64,000 bases of DNA from Lactobacillus sp. CBA3605 (GCF_002970915.1 NZ_CP027190.1:124001-188000), one strand, 5' to 3'; shown: positions 9,121 to 18,906, numbered from the stretch's first letter. The notes: generated from the letters alone by a model not told the origin. Numbers and translations: made by a program.

Positions 9121-10614
9121 ATGGCTGAAGATAAATATGTACGCATCGGGCAGGAAATCTATGATAATGTCGGTGGACCTCAAAATATTGCCAAGTTAAT
9201 TCATTGTATGACACGGGTTCGAATGACAATTCGGGATGAATCATTAGTTGATATGGATGGCTTGAAGGCGATTAAGGGCGTCATGGGAGTTGTTCAAGAG
9301 GATACGCTACAGGTGATTGTCGGTCCCGGGACGGTTGACAAGGTCGCACAAGCGATGGTAGATGCCGTCGGGGTAAAGCTAGGTGATCCCTTTCCAGCAC
9401 CGGAAACTTTTACGACGAAAACAACGCCGGCTACAAGTCAGTTGACAGATAAAGAACTGGTTGAAGCGAAAGCGAAAAAAGTGCATGCCGCTCAAAAGGC
9501 GAAGATTAAACAAACGCCGATGCGGAAGATATTAAGTGCAATCTCAAGTATTTTTATTCCATTAATACCAGTCTTTGTTGGTGCTGGTTTGATTTCTGGG
9601 ATTGCGGCTATTTTATCTAACATGATGTTGGCCGGTGATATTGGTAAGAGTTGGACTGATTTTATCAATGTTTTAAAGGTCATCAACAGTGGCTTATTCA
9701 CTTATTTAGTTATTTATGTTGGGATTAATAGTGCGACAGTGTTTGGCGCAACTGCTGGATTAGGTGGGGTAATTGGTGCCGTTACGATGTTAACCGGGAT
9801 TACGCCACAAGCACCGATTCATAATATTTTTAATGGTCAGGCCTTATCAGCTGGTCAAGGTGGGATTATCGGTGTCATCTTTGCTGTATGGGTCTTATCA
9901 ATTATTGAAAAATGGTTGCATAAGGTCATTCCGGATTCAATTGACATTATTATTACGCCAATGGTGTCGTTACTAGTCGTTGGGGTGTTTACCATTTTCT
10001 TGGTCATGCCAATTGCGGGTGTTATTTCAACGGGCTTAGTTGGTGGTGTGGAATGGGTCTTAAACGTTGGTGGCGCCTTCTCCGGTTTCATTTTAGGGCT
10101 ATTCTTCTTACCGATGGTGATGTTTGGGTTGCACCAAATTTTAACCCCAATCCATATTGAAATGATTAACAGTATGGGGAGTACACCACTTTTACCAATT
10201 CTAGCCATGGCTGGCGGTGGTCAAGTTGGGGCAGCGTTAGCATTATGGATTCGTTGCCGTAATAATCAAGAATTAACAAATCTTATTAAAGGTGCCTTAC
10301 CAGTCGGAATTTTAGGAATTGGTGAACCGTTGATTTATGGGGTTACCTTACCATTAGGACGTCCATTCATTACTGCTTGTATCGGTGGTGGGATTGGCGG
10401 AGCCGTTGTTGGTGGCTTGGGTCATATTGGCGCGATTGCCATTGGACCTTCCGGTGTCGCTCTGATTCCATTGATTGCTAATGGTCATTGGTTGGGCTAC
10501 GTTGCTGGATTATTAGCCGCATATATTGGTGGATTTGTGGCGACTTACTTCTTCGGCATTCCCAAAGATGCCATGGCTGCTAAGGATAAAGATGGCAAGT
10601 TGCTAAATGCTTAG
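9121..10614 (+). CDS. murP: PTS MurNAc transporter, EIIBC (MurP-type)
   Basis: A 497-residue PTS permease. The N-terminal EIIB domain has its phosphorylated cysteine at about residue 29 in [11 protein letters not shown] Lys-rich linker near residues 115-135 leads to an EIIC domain with about ten helices, including the [10 protein letters not shown] motif near residue 400. No EIIA domain is fused; a separate EIIA is the last gene of the operon. Substrate is inferred from the operon: MurNAc or, given mupG, the MurNAc-GlcNAc disaccharide. AAGGAGG precedes the start and the gap to murQ is 18 bp. Confidence 0.9.
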   Translation: MAEDKYVRIGQEIYDNVGGPQNIAKLIHCMTRVRMTIRDESLVDMDGLKAIKGVMGVVQEDTLQVIVGPGTVDKVAQAMVDAVGVKLGDPFPAPETFTTKTTPATSQLTDKELVEAKAKKVHAAQKAKIKQTPMRKILSAISSIFIPLIPVFVGAGLISGIAAILSNMMLAGDIGKSWTDFINVLKVINSGLFTYLVIYVGINSATVFGATAGLGGVIGAVTMLTGITPQAPIHNIFNGQALSAGQGGIIGVIFAVWVLSIIEKWLHKVIPDSIDIIITPMVSLLVVGVFTIFLVMPIAGVISTGLVGGVEWVLNVGGAFSGFILGLFFLPMVMFGLHQILTPIHIEMINSMGSTPLLPILAMAGGGQVGAALALWIRCRNNQELTNLIKGALPVGILGIGEPLIYGVTLPLGRPFITACIGGGIGGAVVGGLGHIGAIAIGPSGVALIPLIANGHWLGYVAGLLAAYIGGFVATYFFGIPKDAMAAKDKDGKLLNA

Positions 10615-10644
10615 TTAACGGTAAAATGAGGTGGGAGGGATATA

Positions 10645-11490
10645 ATGACTAATATTTTATTTACCATTCATAGTCGGCTAGCCGATTTTTCTAAAGCGGA
10701 CCAAAAAATTGGGCGTTATATTCTAAAACATGCACATGCCGTGATTACGATGAGTACTGCTGAATTGGCAACCGCTGCTGGAGTTAGTACGGCGACAGTC
10801 GTGCGCTTTGGTAAAGCGATTATTCCAGACGGTGGTTACCCGGCTTTAAAATTAAAATTATCTGCTGAAACGAACGTTGATCAAAAATTGTATGCTGAAA
10901 TCAATCCTCAAGATAGTTTGACGGCGGTCAAGTCCAAGCTAGCTTTGCGGGTATCACATACTATCGAAGAAACTAATGTGGTTTTAGAAAATGGTGCGTT
11001 AAAAAAAGCCAGTCAGTTATTGGCGCAAGCACAAAATATTTATGTCTATGGAATTGGCGCCTCTGATGTTGTCGCTTCTGATTTTCAACAGAAATTCATG
11101 CGCGTCGGTAAATCAGTGATGCATGCGGCCGATGGTCATTTGGTGGCAGTCGGTTTGACGACGCAGAAAGCTAATGCCGTCTTAGTTTTAGTATCAAACT
11201 CGGGTGAAAAAGCCGAAGGGCAACAATTAGCGGAAGTAGCCAAGACTGTTGCGGTCCCGATTATTGTTTTAACACGCAATGCCAAAAGCCCCCTTGGCCA
11301 ATTGGCAGACGTTGTTTTACTGAATGATGATAGCGAAGAAAATCAAACGGCGCGGAGTGCAGCAACAACCTCATTATTGGCGCAACTTTATGTGGTGGAT
11401 TTGCTGTATTATACCTACATTAAAGCTGATTATCAGACGCATATTCAACAATTAATTGAGTCACGGGATGCCATTCAAGAACATTTTTAA
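10645..11490 (+). CDS. murR: RpiR/MurR-family transcriptional regulator
   Basis: 281 residues: an N-terminal RpiR-type helix-turn-helix (MSTAELATAAGVSTATVVRFGK, about residues 32-53) and a C-terminal SIS domain (VYGIGASDVVASDF, VLVSNSGEKAEG, VLTRNAKSPL) that binds phosphosugars. In its operon position it is the likely sensor of MurNAc-6P, controlling the mur genes. GGGAGGG precedes the ATG. The operator was not identified. Confidence 0.9.
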   Translation: MTNILFTIHSRLADFSKADQKIGRYILKHAHAVITMSTAELATAAGVSTATVVRFGKAIIPDGGYPALKLKLSAETNVDQKLYAEINPQDSLTAVKSKLALRVSHTIEETNVVLENGALKKASQLLAQAQNIYVYGIGASDVVASDFQQKFMRVGKSVMHAADGHLVAVGLTTQKANAVLVLVSNSGEKAEGQQLAEVAKTVAVPIIVLTRNAKSPLGQLADVVLLNDDSEENQTARSAATTSLLAQLYVVDLLYYTYIKADYQTHIQQLIESRDAIQEHF

Positions 11491-11507
11491 TTAAGGAGAA
11501 TCAGGTC

Positions 11508-11990
11508 ATGTTTGGACTTAAAAAGAAGAATAAATTGGTTCGTTTAGGGGCTATTGCCACAGGTCAGTTAATGCCAATTACCGCGGTTGCTGATCAAGTG
11601 TTTTCACAAAAGATGATGGGCGATGGCTTTGCCATCACGCCTAGTACTGGTCAAATTGTCGCACCGGCTGCTGGCGAGATTAAAACAATTGCGGCCACGA
11701 AACATGCGATTATGATGACTACGGCGACTGGATTGGAATTAATGCTTCACTTAGGACTAGATACGGTTGAATTAAACGGTGCGCCATTTACCATTCAAGT
11801 TAATGTTGGCGATCAAGTAAAACTAGGAACGCCGCTGGTGACGATGGATTTAGCAGCTATTCAAGCAGCCGGAAAAGCGACGACCGTAATGACCGTCGTG
11901 ACTAATATGGATCAAGTGACCAACCTCACTACAGCTAATAATCAAGCAATTACTGCTGGCGAAGTTGCTGTTGAAGCGACTTTGGCCTAA
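11508..11990 (+). CDS. PTS EIIA component, glucose family
   Basis: A 160-residue EIIA-Glc-type domain as a free protein. The two conserved histidines are His66 (TKHAIMM) and the phosphorylated His81 in MLHLGLDTVEL. It is the last gene of the operon, with an AAGGAG SD, so it most likely supplies phosphate to the MurP EIIBC, which has no EIIA of its own. A dedicated EIIA is an addition to the basic mupG-murQ-murP-murR set. Confidence 0.93.
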   Translation: MFGLKKKNKLVRLGAIATGQLMPITAVADQVFSQKMMGDGFAITPSTGQIVAPAAGEIKTIAATKHAIMMTTATGLELMLHLGLDTVELNGAPFTIQVNVGDQVKLGTPLVTMDLAAIQAAGKATTVMTVVTNMDQVTNLTTANNQAITAGEVAVEATLA

Positions 11991-11996
11991 ACAATC

Positions 11997-12034
11997 AAGC
12001 TAGTTATCAAGGATTAAGCCTTGATAACTAGCTT
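11997..12034 (+). terminator. terminator of MurNAc operon
   Basis: A perfect 16-bp stem (11997-12012 with 12019-12034), loop ATTAAG, then a T run. It ends the operon 6 nt after the EIIA stop. Confidence 0.95.
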
Positions 12035-12286
12035 TTTTTAAGCATTCACACGCTTTAAATTTGAGTTTGTGTGATACAACTTTTTTGGTACCGCTACTGT
12101 AATTGTTAGCAATGCTGATTAAATTGTGTTATTGGGTGTTACAACTATTATATAGACAGTCTAGGTGCTGAGCCAATTTTATAAAAAGCAATGAAATTTA
12201 ACTAAGTCTCTAGTATAATTGATGAGTTGTTGTTTATTGAATAATAATATTTTTTTACAAATTATTAAATAAAAAGGAGCTTAATC

Positions 12287-14065
12287 ATGAGGGGAACTAA
12301 GGCAGTCAGAGCGTCGATATTAATGATTTTAATATCGCTTGTTGTGATCTCACCATTAATTTTAAATCAGACGGCTATTTTGGGGGTTGATGGCTATTTT
12401 CAATATAACCGAATTTATGATGCCGCAATGCAACTAAAAAATTATAATTTTAGTTTCTTGAATCTGTATTCATTCCAACAAGCAGGGCGGATTGTTAATC
12501 AAGTCTATAGTCCATTATTAACATATTTATTTGGTGCCATCCTTTTAATGGCGGGTAATTGGATGAATTTTCAGATTATTTCGGTAATGCTAGTTAGTTT
12601 TGTAGCTGGTATAACCATGTATTATGCCGCCCGTCGTCTCCAATTAAATTTTAAAGTTTCAGTTGCAGCTGGGGTGCTCTATCTAACATCTTTGTCGATT
12701 GTTGGTTTTGTATACAATGTTAGTTGGCGTGCAACTGCGCTGGCATTGGTGCCGTTGTTAGTAGGTTCAATGGTTGATTTTTATCATGGAAATTGGTCAC
12801 TCAAGTCAATGTTAGGCTTAGGTGTCATTGTTGGCGGTCTCGCACAGGCACAAATTTTAACGACGATACTAGCATTACCCTTGTTGATTCCGTTCTTTGT
12901 GGTTGGATTGGTAAAATCTAGTCAGAAACTCCGGCAATTAGGTTACCTGTTAGTTGCGATACTGATTGCGCTAATCTTGAGTTTAAATGTAATCTTACCT
13001 TATTTAGATATTGCCAAAAACAGTGTCATGTTACCACCAACAATGTTGCCATTAATTAACGGTATTTCAAACGTCATCGTACCATTCGTTGGTCGGGGTG
13101 ATTCGTTAGGTATCACCATATTTTGTTTGATCTTTTATATCGGTTTAGCGGGACTTTTTTGTTTCTGGCAACGAATAACCGGTTTTTCAAAAATCTTATT
13201 TATAACTGCAACCATCTATATTATTTTGGGAACTAATTTAATTCCTTGGCAAGTTATTGATGATTCATTTCCAGTTCTGGAAAATTATTTGCAGTTACCA
13301 CGCCGATTCACGATTGTCGGGATGTCATTTTTAATTCTCGGCAGTTTAGCCTTATTCAGAGATATAGCTGAATCCGATAATAATCGGGGGCTTAATCAGG
13401 TGGTTGACTTTACAAGTATCGTTTTTGCGATTGCTTCAGCGATTTCATTAGCGGTTGCATTGGCTGGAACAGTTACTCGCTATAATCAGCCGGATGTCAG
13501 TATTTCTGAGGGATTAGGCACTGGACCTAACAACGTTCATGGGAAACGTTATCTTGACAAACCGGTTCGAAGTATTGTTGATATTCAACCCGCATTTCAT
13601 GGGAAACAACTTTCAGATTTAATTAGAATTGTTGACCGAACGACACCAGATTATATGCCAATTACGAAGTATAATGAAAAGGTTCCTTATTACGATTTGT
13701 ACAATGATGACGTTATTGCGCAAAAGAGAAACTTTAAGTATACGGTTAAAGCCGGTGGTAGCTTACAATTAGAGTGGCAAAACAAGCGAAAATCGCGTAT
13801 TATGGGTGTTCCAGTTGCTAGTTATGGTAATACCCAATTAAGATTGAATGGGAAATTAATAAAAAATACTAAAGTAAAGCAGACTAAGATTGGCACTGTC
13901 AGAGTACGAGCAAAAACTGGAAAAAATAGCTTACAAGTCAGTTATCATCCGCGAACTGCGACTAAAGTAGGAATTACGCTCTCATTAATTGCTTGGTTTA
14001 CCTATTTATTGATAGTGCTATGGCTATTTGTTAGAGGCACTTTAAGATTTATAGAAAAATATTGA
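12287..14065 (+). CDS. PTPS-related membrane protein, paralogue of 5075-6826
   Basis: A 592-residue polytopic protein. It shares with the 5075-6826 protein the LGVDGYFQY, FQQAGRIVN and DRTTPDY motifs, the overall helix pattern and a soluble C-terminal domain with one last helix, so the pair arose by duplication. AAAGGAGC precedes ATG 12287. Upstream, TATAAT near 12213 is a possible -10 without a clear -35. A monocistronic unit is likely, since terminators lie on both sides. Function is unknown; an envelope glycan role is inferred from family layout and neighbours only. Confidence 0.75.
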   Translation: MRGTKAVRASILMILISLVVISPLILNQTAILGVDGYFQYNRIYDAAMQLKNYNFSFLNLYSFQQAGRIVNQVYSPLLTYLFGAILLMAGNWMNFQIISVMLVSFVAGITMYYAARRLQLNFKVSVAAGVLYLTSLSIVGFVYNVSWRATALALVPLLVGSMVDFYHGNWSLKSMLGLGVIVGGLAQAQILTTILALPLLIPFFVVGLVKSSQKLRQLGYLLVAILIALILSLNVILPYLDIAKNSVMLPPTMLPLINGISNVIVPFVGRGDSLGITIFCLIFYIGLAGLFCFWQRITGFSKILFITATIYIILGTNLIPWQVIDDSFPVLENYLQLPRRFTIVGMSFLILGSLALFRDIAESDNNRGLNQVVDFTSIVFAIASAISLAVALAGTVTRYNQPDVSISEGLGTGPNNVHGKRYLDKPVRSIVDIQPAFHGKQLSDLIRIVDRTTPDYMPITKYNEKVPYYDLYNDDVIAQKRNFKYTVKAGGSLQLEWQNKRKSRIMGVPVASYGNTQLRLNGKLIKNTKVKQTKIGTVRVRAKTGKNSLQVSYHPRTATKVGITLSLIAWFTYLLIVLWLFVRGTLRFIEKY

Positions 14066-14082
14066 TTAAAATAGCGCATACC

Positions 14083-14122
14083 AAAATAAACGAACCACCA
14101 ATAACGGTGATTCGTTTATTTT
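14083..14122. terminator. bidirectional terminator between convergent genes
   Basis: A 17-bp stem with one G-U pair (14083-14099 with 14106-14122). It is A-rich on the left and T-rich on the right, so it can serve both the PTPS-related gene and rqcH. Confidence 0.9.
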
Positions 14123-14130
14123 AATATGAT

Positions 14131-15834
14131 TTATTTTTTTACAGCTAATGTGTCAACTAAATCAGCGTCTGGTGAGACATATAACGTTTTTTGTCCCTCG
14201 TAAATAACTAGCCCAGGCTTAGCGCCATTAGGTTTGCGGATGCGATTGACTTGAACATAGTCGACTGGAACCGTAGCTGAATCACGAGCTTTTGAGAAGT
14301 AGGCCGCTAGATTGGCAGCTTCAGTCAAAGTCTGTTCACTAGGGTTGTTTGAATGAATAATGACATGAGAGCCGGGAATCTTTTGCGTATGCAACCAATA
14401 ATCACTCTTGCGGGCAGTTTTTAAGGTCAATTGATCATTCTGGCGGTTGTTTTTACCAACAGAGATTTCGGTGCCATCACTAGCCACGAATTTTTGGGGC
14501 TGGCTGGGTTGGCGCCGCCGGGCTTTTTTCTTAGTCTTACGGGCCTTTAAATAGCCCTGTTGCGTTAATTCTTCTCGAATTTCGGTAATGTCGGCAGGAG
14601 TCGCTAATTCAATCTGTGTTTGAACATTGTCTAAATAATCAATTTCAGCTTGGGTTAGCTTTAATTGTTCGCCAACATAAATCACGGCATTTTTTTGTTT
14701 CTGATAGCGTGAAAAATATTTTTGCGCATTACGTGAAGGTGATAATTGATTAGACAGGGTAATTTTTAAAGGGACATTATCATGATAATAGTCCGGCAGG
14801 CTAATTTCAGTCATACCCCGTTTGACTTCGTGTAAATAAGTCGTTAGAATTTCACCTTTGAGCCGTAGTTCATCGGCCTGCTTAGTGTTAACCAATGTTT
14901 GCTGCAACTTTTTAAATTTGTTTCGATTTTTCTTTAAATCATTTCGTACGACTCGAACCAAATTACCGGCCTGCTGTTGCACGCGTTCCCGTTGAGCGGC
15001 ATCTTGATAATAGAAATCTAACAGTGCGCTCAATGAGTCAAACTGTCGTGTTTTCGAGCCAAAAAATGGGTAAGGTCCGACAGCAAACATCGTCTTGCGA
15101 TTGGCAAGGGTCAACAGGGTTGCGTTAGGATGATCGAATTGCGCCAAGAAAGTCTGATAGTGAGCTGAAACATCCCCAGTTTGATGCAAATCAGCCGCTA
15201 ATTGAAGGGAACTATCACGGCCGAGTCCTTGATAATGTTGTTGCAGTTGTTGCGCTAAAACCTCTTGATTGGGGAATTGCTTAACCAATTCCAGAAAATC
15301 CTGATTTGCGATGAAGGGATTAACTTTATCTTGTTTAGGTGGCTCGATATAAGTTGCCCCTGGTAGCAGTAGCCGGTAGCGATTTTGATCTGCCCCAACG
15401 TGTTTAATGACGTCTAAAATCTTACCCGTTTGATTGTCAACTAAAATAACGTTACTGTGACGAGCCATGATTTCAATGATTAAAGTGAGCTGTTCGGCAT
15501 CGCCTAATTCGTTGCGAGTAGTAATTGTAAAGTGGACGACACGGTCATTAGCAACTTGTTTAATGCCAGTTAAGATAGCACCTTGAAGATATTTGCGCAT
15601 CATCATGGCAAAGTTAGTGGGGACCGCTGGGTTAACGTATGGAATTTGCGTCACTTGGACCCGTGGATACGTAGGGTCCGCCGATAGCAACAGTGGCCAA
15701 TTTTTACCATTCGAACGAATCGTTAGAATTAATTCATTTTGATAGGGTTGGTGAATTTTAGTAATGCGGCCATTTAATAAATTTTCGTGTAATTCGGTGA
15801 CCATGGCATGGGTAAATAATCCATCAAAAGACAT
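14131..15834 (-). CDS. rqcH: RqcH / FbpA-family (NFACT) protein
   Basis: About 567 residues with the order NFACT-N, helical coiled-coil middle, and C-terminal NFACT-R. NFACT-N carries the D-R pair (ANDRVVHF) that defines active Rqc2/RqcH proteins. NFACT-R shows DYWLHTQKIPGSHVII. RqcH binds obstructed 50S subunits carrying peptidyl-tRNA and adds alanine tails; older annotation calls it fibronectin-binding protein. The start is set at the ATG at 15834 (MSFDGLFTHAM, the usual family start). An ATG six codons earlier has no SD. Confidence 0.93.
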   Translation of the reverse strand: MSFDGLFTHAMVTELHENLLNGRITKIHQPYQNELILTIRSNGKNWPLLLSADPTYPRVQVTQIPYVNPAVPTNFAMMMRKYLQGAILTGIKQVANDRVVHFTITTRNELGDAEQLTLIIEIMARHSNVILVDNQTGKILDVIKHVGADQNRYRLLLPGATYIEPPKQDKVNPFIANQDFLELVKQFPNQEVLAQQLQQHYQGLGRDSSLQLAADLHQTGDVSAHYQTFLAQFDHPNATLLTLANRKTMFAVGPYPFFGSKTRQFDSLSALLDFYYQDAAQRERVQQQAGNLVRVVRNDLKKNRNKFKKLQQTLVNTKQADELRLKGEILTTYLHEVKRGMTEISLPDYYHDNVPLKITLSNQLSPSRNAQKYFSRYQKQKNAVIYVGEQLKLTQAEIDYLDNVQTQIELATPADITEIREELTQQGYLKARKTKKKARRRQPSQPQKFVASDGTEISVGKNNRQNDQLTLKTARKSDYWLHTQKIPGSHVIIHSNNPSEQTLTEAANLAAYFSKARDSATVPVDYVQVNRIRKPNGAKPGLVIYEGQKTLYVSPDADLVDTLAVKK

Positions 15835-16054
15835 GTGATCACTCGCTTTCATATAGTAGTTTCAATTTGACTGGTGATTAACAGTCAACCTTTACTAGTA
15901 TACCTTGGGAACTAATTTGGTGCAAAATAATTGGTCGGCCAACTCAATGTTATATACAAAAACTAATTTACCAAGAGATTCTAGAAAAACCACTTTCCGA
16001 CGAAGTCTGCTTATTGTATAATACATATGACTTTATATTTTGGAGGTAACTAAC

Positions 16055-16477
16055 ATGAAATCAAGTTTAGCAGCCTTGGCAGCCACTGCCAAGCAACAGA
16101 CCGCCGTCTTGAAGAAAATTACGAAAGCCCAGGGCATCACGGTGGCTGAGTGGCAATTACTCACTAAATTATTGGCTGGGTTTGATACGCAAGAAAAGCT
16201 AGCGATTGAAATGCAGTTAGATACATCGACGTTAAGTCGGCAACTCGCCAGCTTAGTAAAAAAAGAGAAGTTGAGTAAGCAGGCGGTTGGGCGAGATCGC
16301 CGGCAACTTATCTATGCGATGACGACTGCGGGTCAACAAGCCGTCACCGTGGTGGCAGCCGATTATGCGACCTATGAAGCAGCTGTTTTTGATAAATGGC
16401 CGCAAGATGAGCAAAATTTATTACGAATTCTATTGAACCGGCTAAATAAATCGGTTGAGCGGACTTTAGTCGACTAA
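16055..16477 (+). CDS. MarR-family transcriptional regulator
   Basis: A 140-residue winged-helix protein. The recognition helix region reads LDTSTLSRQLASLVKK and the wing KQAVGRDRRQLIYAMT. GGAGG at 16042-16046 fixes ATG 16055; a TTG five codons earlier lies inside that SD. A TATAAT at 16017-16022 may be its -10. No adjacent transporter or enzyme shares the transcript, so its target is unknown. Confidence 0.88.
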   Translation: MKSSLAALAATAKQQTAVLKKITKAQGITVAEWQLLTKLLAGFDTQEKLAIEMQLDTSTLSRQLASLVKKEKLSKQAVGRDRRQLIYAMTTAGQQAVTVVAADYATYEAAVFDKWPQDEQNLLRILLNRLNKSVERTLVD

Positions 16478-16568
16478 GCCACTTTTGGTTGACGACGACA
16501 AGGTGGAGTCGAACTTAGTTTTATGCTATGATGATGAATATTATTTAGATGAGAAGTAGGTGTATGTC

Positions 16569-17435
16569 ATGAAGATTGCTGTTGTTACTGACAGCACTAG
16601 CTATTTGACACCGCAAGAGGTTGCTGACAACGATATTCATGTTGTGCCGATTCCGGTTATTATAGATGGAAAAGTGTATCAAGAAGGCGTCGATATTACG
16701 ACGGAAGAGTTCTATGCTAATATGAAGTCCTTTAAGTCATTTCCAAGTACGTCACAACCGGCTGTTGGTGAAATGATTGAATTTTATAATCATTTAGGCG
16801 ATGCTGGCTATGATGCGGTGATTAGTATTCATTTGGCCAGTACTATTTCGGGATTTTACAATAGTCTTGAAAACATGCGTGATGCGGTTGATCGGGTTAA
16901 ACTTTACCCTTATGATTCGCAAATCACGGTGCGACTAATGGGATACTTAGCGCTAGAAGCAGCTCGCATGGCTAAAGCTGGTCATACGGTGGCTGAAATT
17001 TTAGCACGTTTGAACGATTTACGGGCTTCCATGGGCGAATATTTTATTGTCGATGATTTACAAAATCTCGTGCGCGGGGGTCGTTTATCCAATGCATCCG
17101 CCTTTATTGGCAGCGTCCTACGCATTAAACCAATTTTAACTTTTAATGAAAAACATGAAATTGTGGCGTTTGAGAAAGTGCGTTCAACTAAAAAAGCAAT
17201 CGCACGAGTTGAGCAACTGTTTGCTGAAGCTCAGGCTAAACTGAATTATCCGTTGCGCGCAATTATTGTGCAAGGTAATAACTTAGAAGCTGCACAAGCC
17301 TGGAAAGAAAAGTTACAACACCAATACCCAGACATGCCGATTGATATTACGTATTTTGGACCGGTGATTGGGACCCACTTAGGTGATAAATCATTGGCGT
17401 TAGCTTGGCTGAAAGATATTGATAAGGCGTATTAA
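16569..17435 (+). CDS. DegV-family fatty-acid-binding protein
   Basis: About 288 residues. It starts with KIAVVTDSTSYL, the DegV signature, with ISGFYNSLENM and GRLSNASAF further in. DegV proteins bind one fatty acid; FakB members feed it to the kinase FakA for membrane lipid synthesis. ATG 16569 follows a modest AGGTG; a GTG three codons earlier is the alternative. The GNAT gene starts 2 bp after the stop, so they are probably co-transcribed. Confidence 0.92.
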   Translation: MKIAVVTDSTSYLTPQEVADNDIHVVPIPVIIDGKVYQEGVDITTEEFYANMKSFKSFPSTSQPAVGEMIEFYNHLGDAGYDAVISIHLASTISGFYNSLENMRDAVDRVKLYPYDSQITVRLMGYLALEAARMAKAGHTVAEILARLNDLRASMGEYFIVDDLQNLVRGGRLSNASAFIGSVLRIKPILTFNEKHEIVAFEKVRSTKKAIARVEQLFAEAQAKLNYPLRAIIVQGNNLEAAQAWKEKLQHQYPDMPIDITYFGPVIGTHLGDKSLALAWLKDIDKAY

Positions 17436-17437
17436 TA

Positions 17438-17869
17438 ATGACAATTGTTTTTTCAAAGGCATCTTATAATCGGGCCGCTGCAATGGCGTTGCGGCAAGCT
17501 GTTTTTGTGGAAGAACGTGGTATTGCTGCGCAGGTCGAATTTGACGATAAAGATGATGACCAACGCTTATATGCGGTGGTTTATGCGCAGCCGTCGTTAC
17601 CGGTGGCGACCTTACGATTAGAACCACAAGCCAATCAGATTATGCGATTTGGTCGGGTTTGTACTCGGAAAAGCTATCGTGGACGTGGACTGGGGCAACA
17701 ACTATTAATGGCTGCTGAAAAGTGGGCCGTCGAACACGGGTATACGCAAGGTCTGATACATGGTGAGCTGACCGCGCAATCTTTTTATGAACGTTGTGGG
17801 TATACTGTCTCAGTCGGGACGTTCGCTGAAGATGGCGCACCGGTGGTTAGCTTGCATAAAGATTTTTGA
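17438..17869 (+). CDS. GNAT-family N-acetyltransferase (YjcF/ElaA-like)
   Basis: 143 residues. The N-terminal ALRQAVFVEERGI and central RVCTRKSYRGRGLGQQLL (acetyl-CoA loop Q/RxxGxG/A) identify the GNAT fold. The substrate is not predictable. It starts 2 bp after degV with a weak SD, suggesting coupling. Its stop codon lies inside the left boundary shared by the mini-element downstream and the related element at 42 kb, so the element inserted at, or just past, the end of this gene. Confidence 0.9.
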   Translation: MTIVFSKASYNRAAAMALRQAVFVEERGIAAQVEFDDKDDDQRLYAVVYAQPSLPVATLRLEPQANQIMRFGRVCTRKSYRGRGLGQQLLMAAEKWAVEHGYTQGLIHGELTAQSFYERCGYTVSVGTFAEDGAPVVSLHKDF

Positions 17870-17999
17870 AATCTGGCGAGGAAACATGTTCTTTTAAGGA
17901 CGTGATAAATAACTGTAACCGCTGGGCATAGTGCTAGTCACTATTGTGTAAGTTAGCAGTGTTCTCAGAAGTTCGGTCATTTATGGCCGAGTAGTTCAC
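17868..17999 (+). mobile_element. 132-bp mini-element of an IS200/IS605-type family
   Basis: This segment contains only the left and right ends of the element at 41962-42817 (there on the minus strand). The left part (17868-17907) has the subterminal hairpin CATGTTCTT-tt-AAGGACGTG (17885-17904). The right part (from about 17900) has the hairpin TCGGTCAT-tt-ATGGCCGA (17973-17990) and ends GTAGTTCAC (17991-17999), the same end as in the 42 kb copy. The two ends fuse at the shared word CGTGAT. Hairpins at both ends and no terminal repeats are hallmarks of IS200/IS605. It has no ORF, so movement would need transposase in trans. Confidence 0.82.
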
Positions 18000-18010
18000 A
18001 GCACTTATTC

Positions 18011-18037
18011 AGATGTTGAGATTAAATTCTCACATCT
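18011..18037 (+). terminator. terminator after degV-GNAT and mini-element
   Basis: A 10-bp stem with one bulged T (18011-18021 with 18028-18037), followed by TTTTTATTTTT. Confidence 0.85.
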
Positions 18038-18122
18038 TTTTTATTTTTCATGCCGTAATTAGGTTTGCTTGATAATCCTAAAATGTTATGATAAATACCT
18101 AAAAGGGAGTTGAAATAGCGGA

Positions 18123-18863
18123 ATGAAAACTCGAGCTGAGCTCAAACAAGAAGTTAAGCAATTATTTAAAGGGCGTTGGAAGAATGCCATTTTACTTTGT
18201 ATTGTGGTTAGTCTGCTTAGTATGTTTGGTGTTTTATCTAATTATTCAGGCCGGATTAATCATTCAGACAGTTTAAGTGACAACCACCAAATGGTAACTG
18301 CGCTATTTGATAAGATTACGATGCAAGAGCTAATAACGGCTTTAGTGGCCTTCTTAGTGGTCTTATTAATTGAATTAGTCTTTGCTTTTATTGTTCGTAT
18401 TTTTGCGGTTGGGACGTCTTATTCAATGCTCGATTGGGTTCGCCAACCAGACCGTGAAATTCATGCAGTTAGTGATTCAACAGTTGGTTTTACCAAAAAA
18501 TACGCTTGGCCAATTATCGCCTTACAAATTCTTCAAGGTGTCTTGACGTTATTGTGGGGGCTATTATTAATCGTACCGGGGATTATCAAGTCCTTTGCGT
18601 ATTCACAGACCTTCTATGTGTATAAAGATATGTTGGCAGCAACGCCGGCCGGGCAGCCACGGCCACGTTTTCGTGATGCGATTACCCGTAGTCGCCAGTT
18701 AATGCACGGACATAAGTTTGAATACTTTGTCTTACAATTGAGTTTTATCGGTTGGGCGATTCTTAGTGTGATGACCCTAGGTATTGGACAACTCTGGTTA
18801 ACACCGTATCGTTATGGGGTTTTTGCTAATTATTATCAGACCCTAGTGGACTTAGCCGCTTAA
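18123..18863 (+). CDS. DUF975 family integral membrane protein
   Basis: 246 residues. The start MKTRAELKQEVKQLFKGRW is the DUF975 N-terminal pattern: a basic amphipathic stretch ahead of the first helix. About five or six helices follow, including PGIIKSFAYSQTFYVYKD. The function of this family is not known. It is monocistronic between two terminators. GGGAG lies 14 nt before the ATG, a long spacing. Confidence 0.87.
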   Translation: MKTRAELKQEVKQLFKGRWKNAILLCIVVSLLSMFGVLSNYSGRINHSDSLSDNHQMVTALFDKITMQELITALVAFLVVLLIELVFAFIVRIFAVGTSYSMLDWVRQPDREIHAVSDSTVGFTKKYAWPIIALQILQGVLTLLWGLLLIVPGIIKSFAYSQTFYVYKDMLAATPAGQPRPRFRDAITRSRQLMHGHKFEYFVLQLSFIGWAILSVMTLGIGQLWLTPYRYGVFANYYQTLVDLAA

Positions 18864-18870
18864 TTTGAGT

Positions 18871-18906
18871 AATAACTTGATTCTAGCTTGATAGAATCAA
18901 GTTATT
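18871..18906 (+). terminator. terminator after DUF975 gene
   Basis: A perfect 15-bp stem (18871-18885 with 18892-18906), 6-nt loop, followed by a T run. Confidence 0.95.

Noticed and set aside
12046..12074. TCACAC/GTGTGA inverted repeat upstream of 12287 gene
   Set aside because: Arms are only 6 bp with a 17-bp centre; expected by chance in AT-rich DNA.
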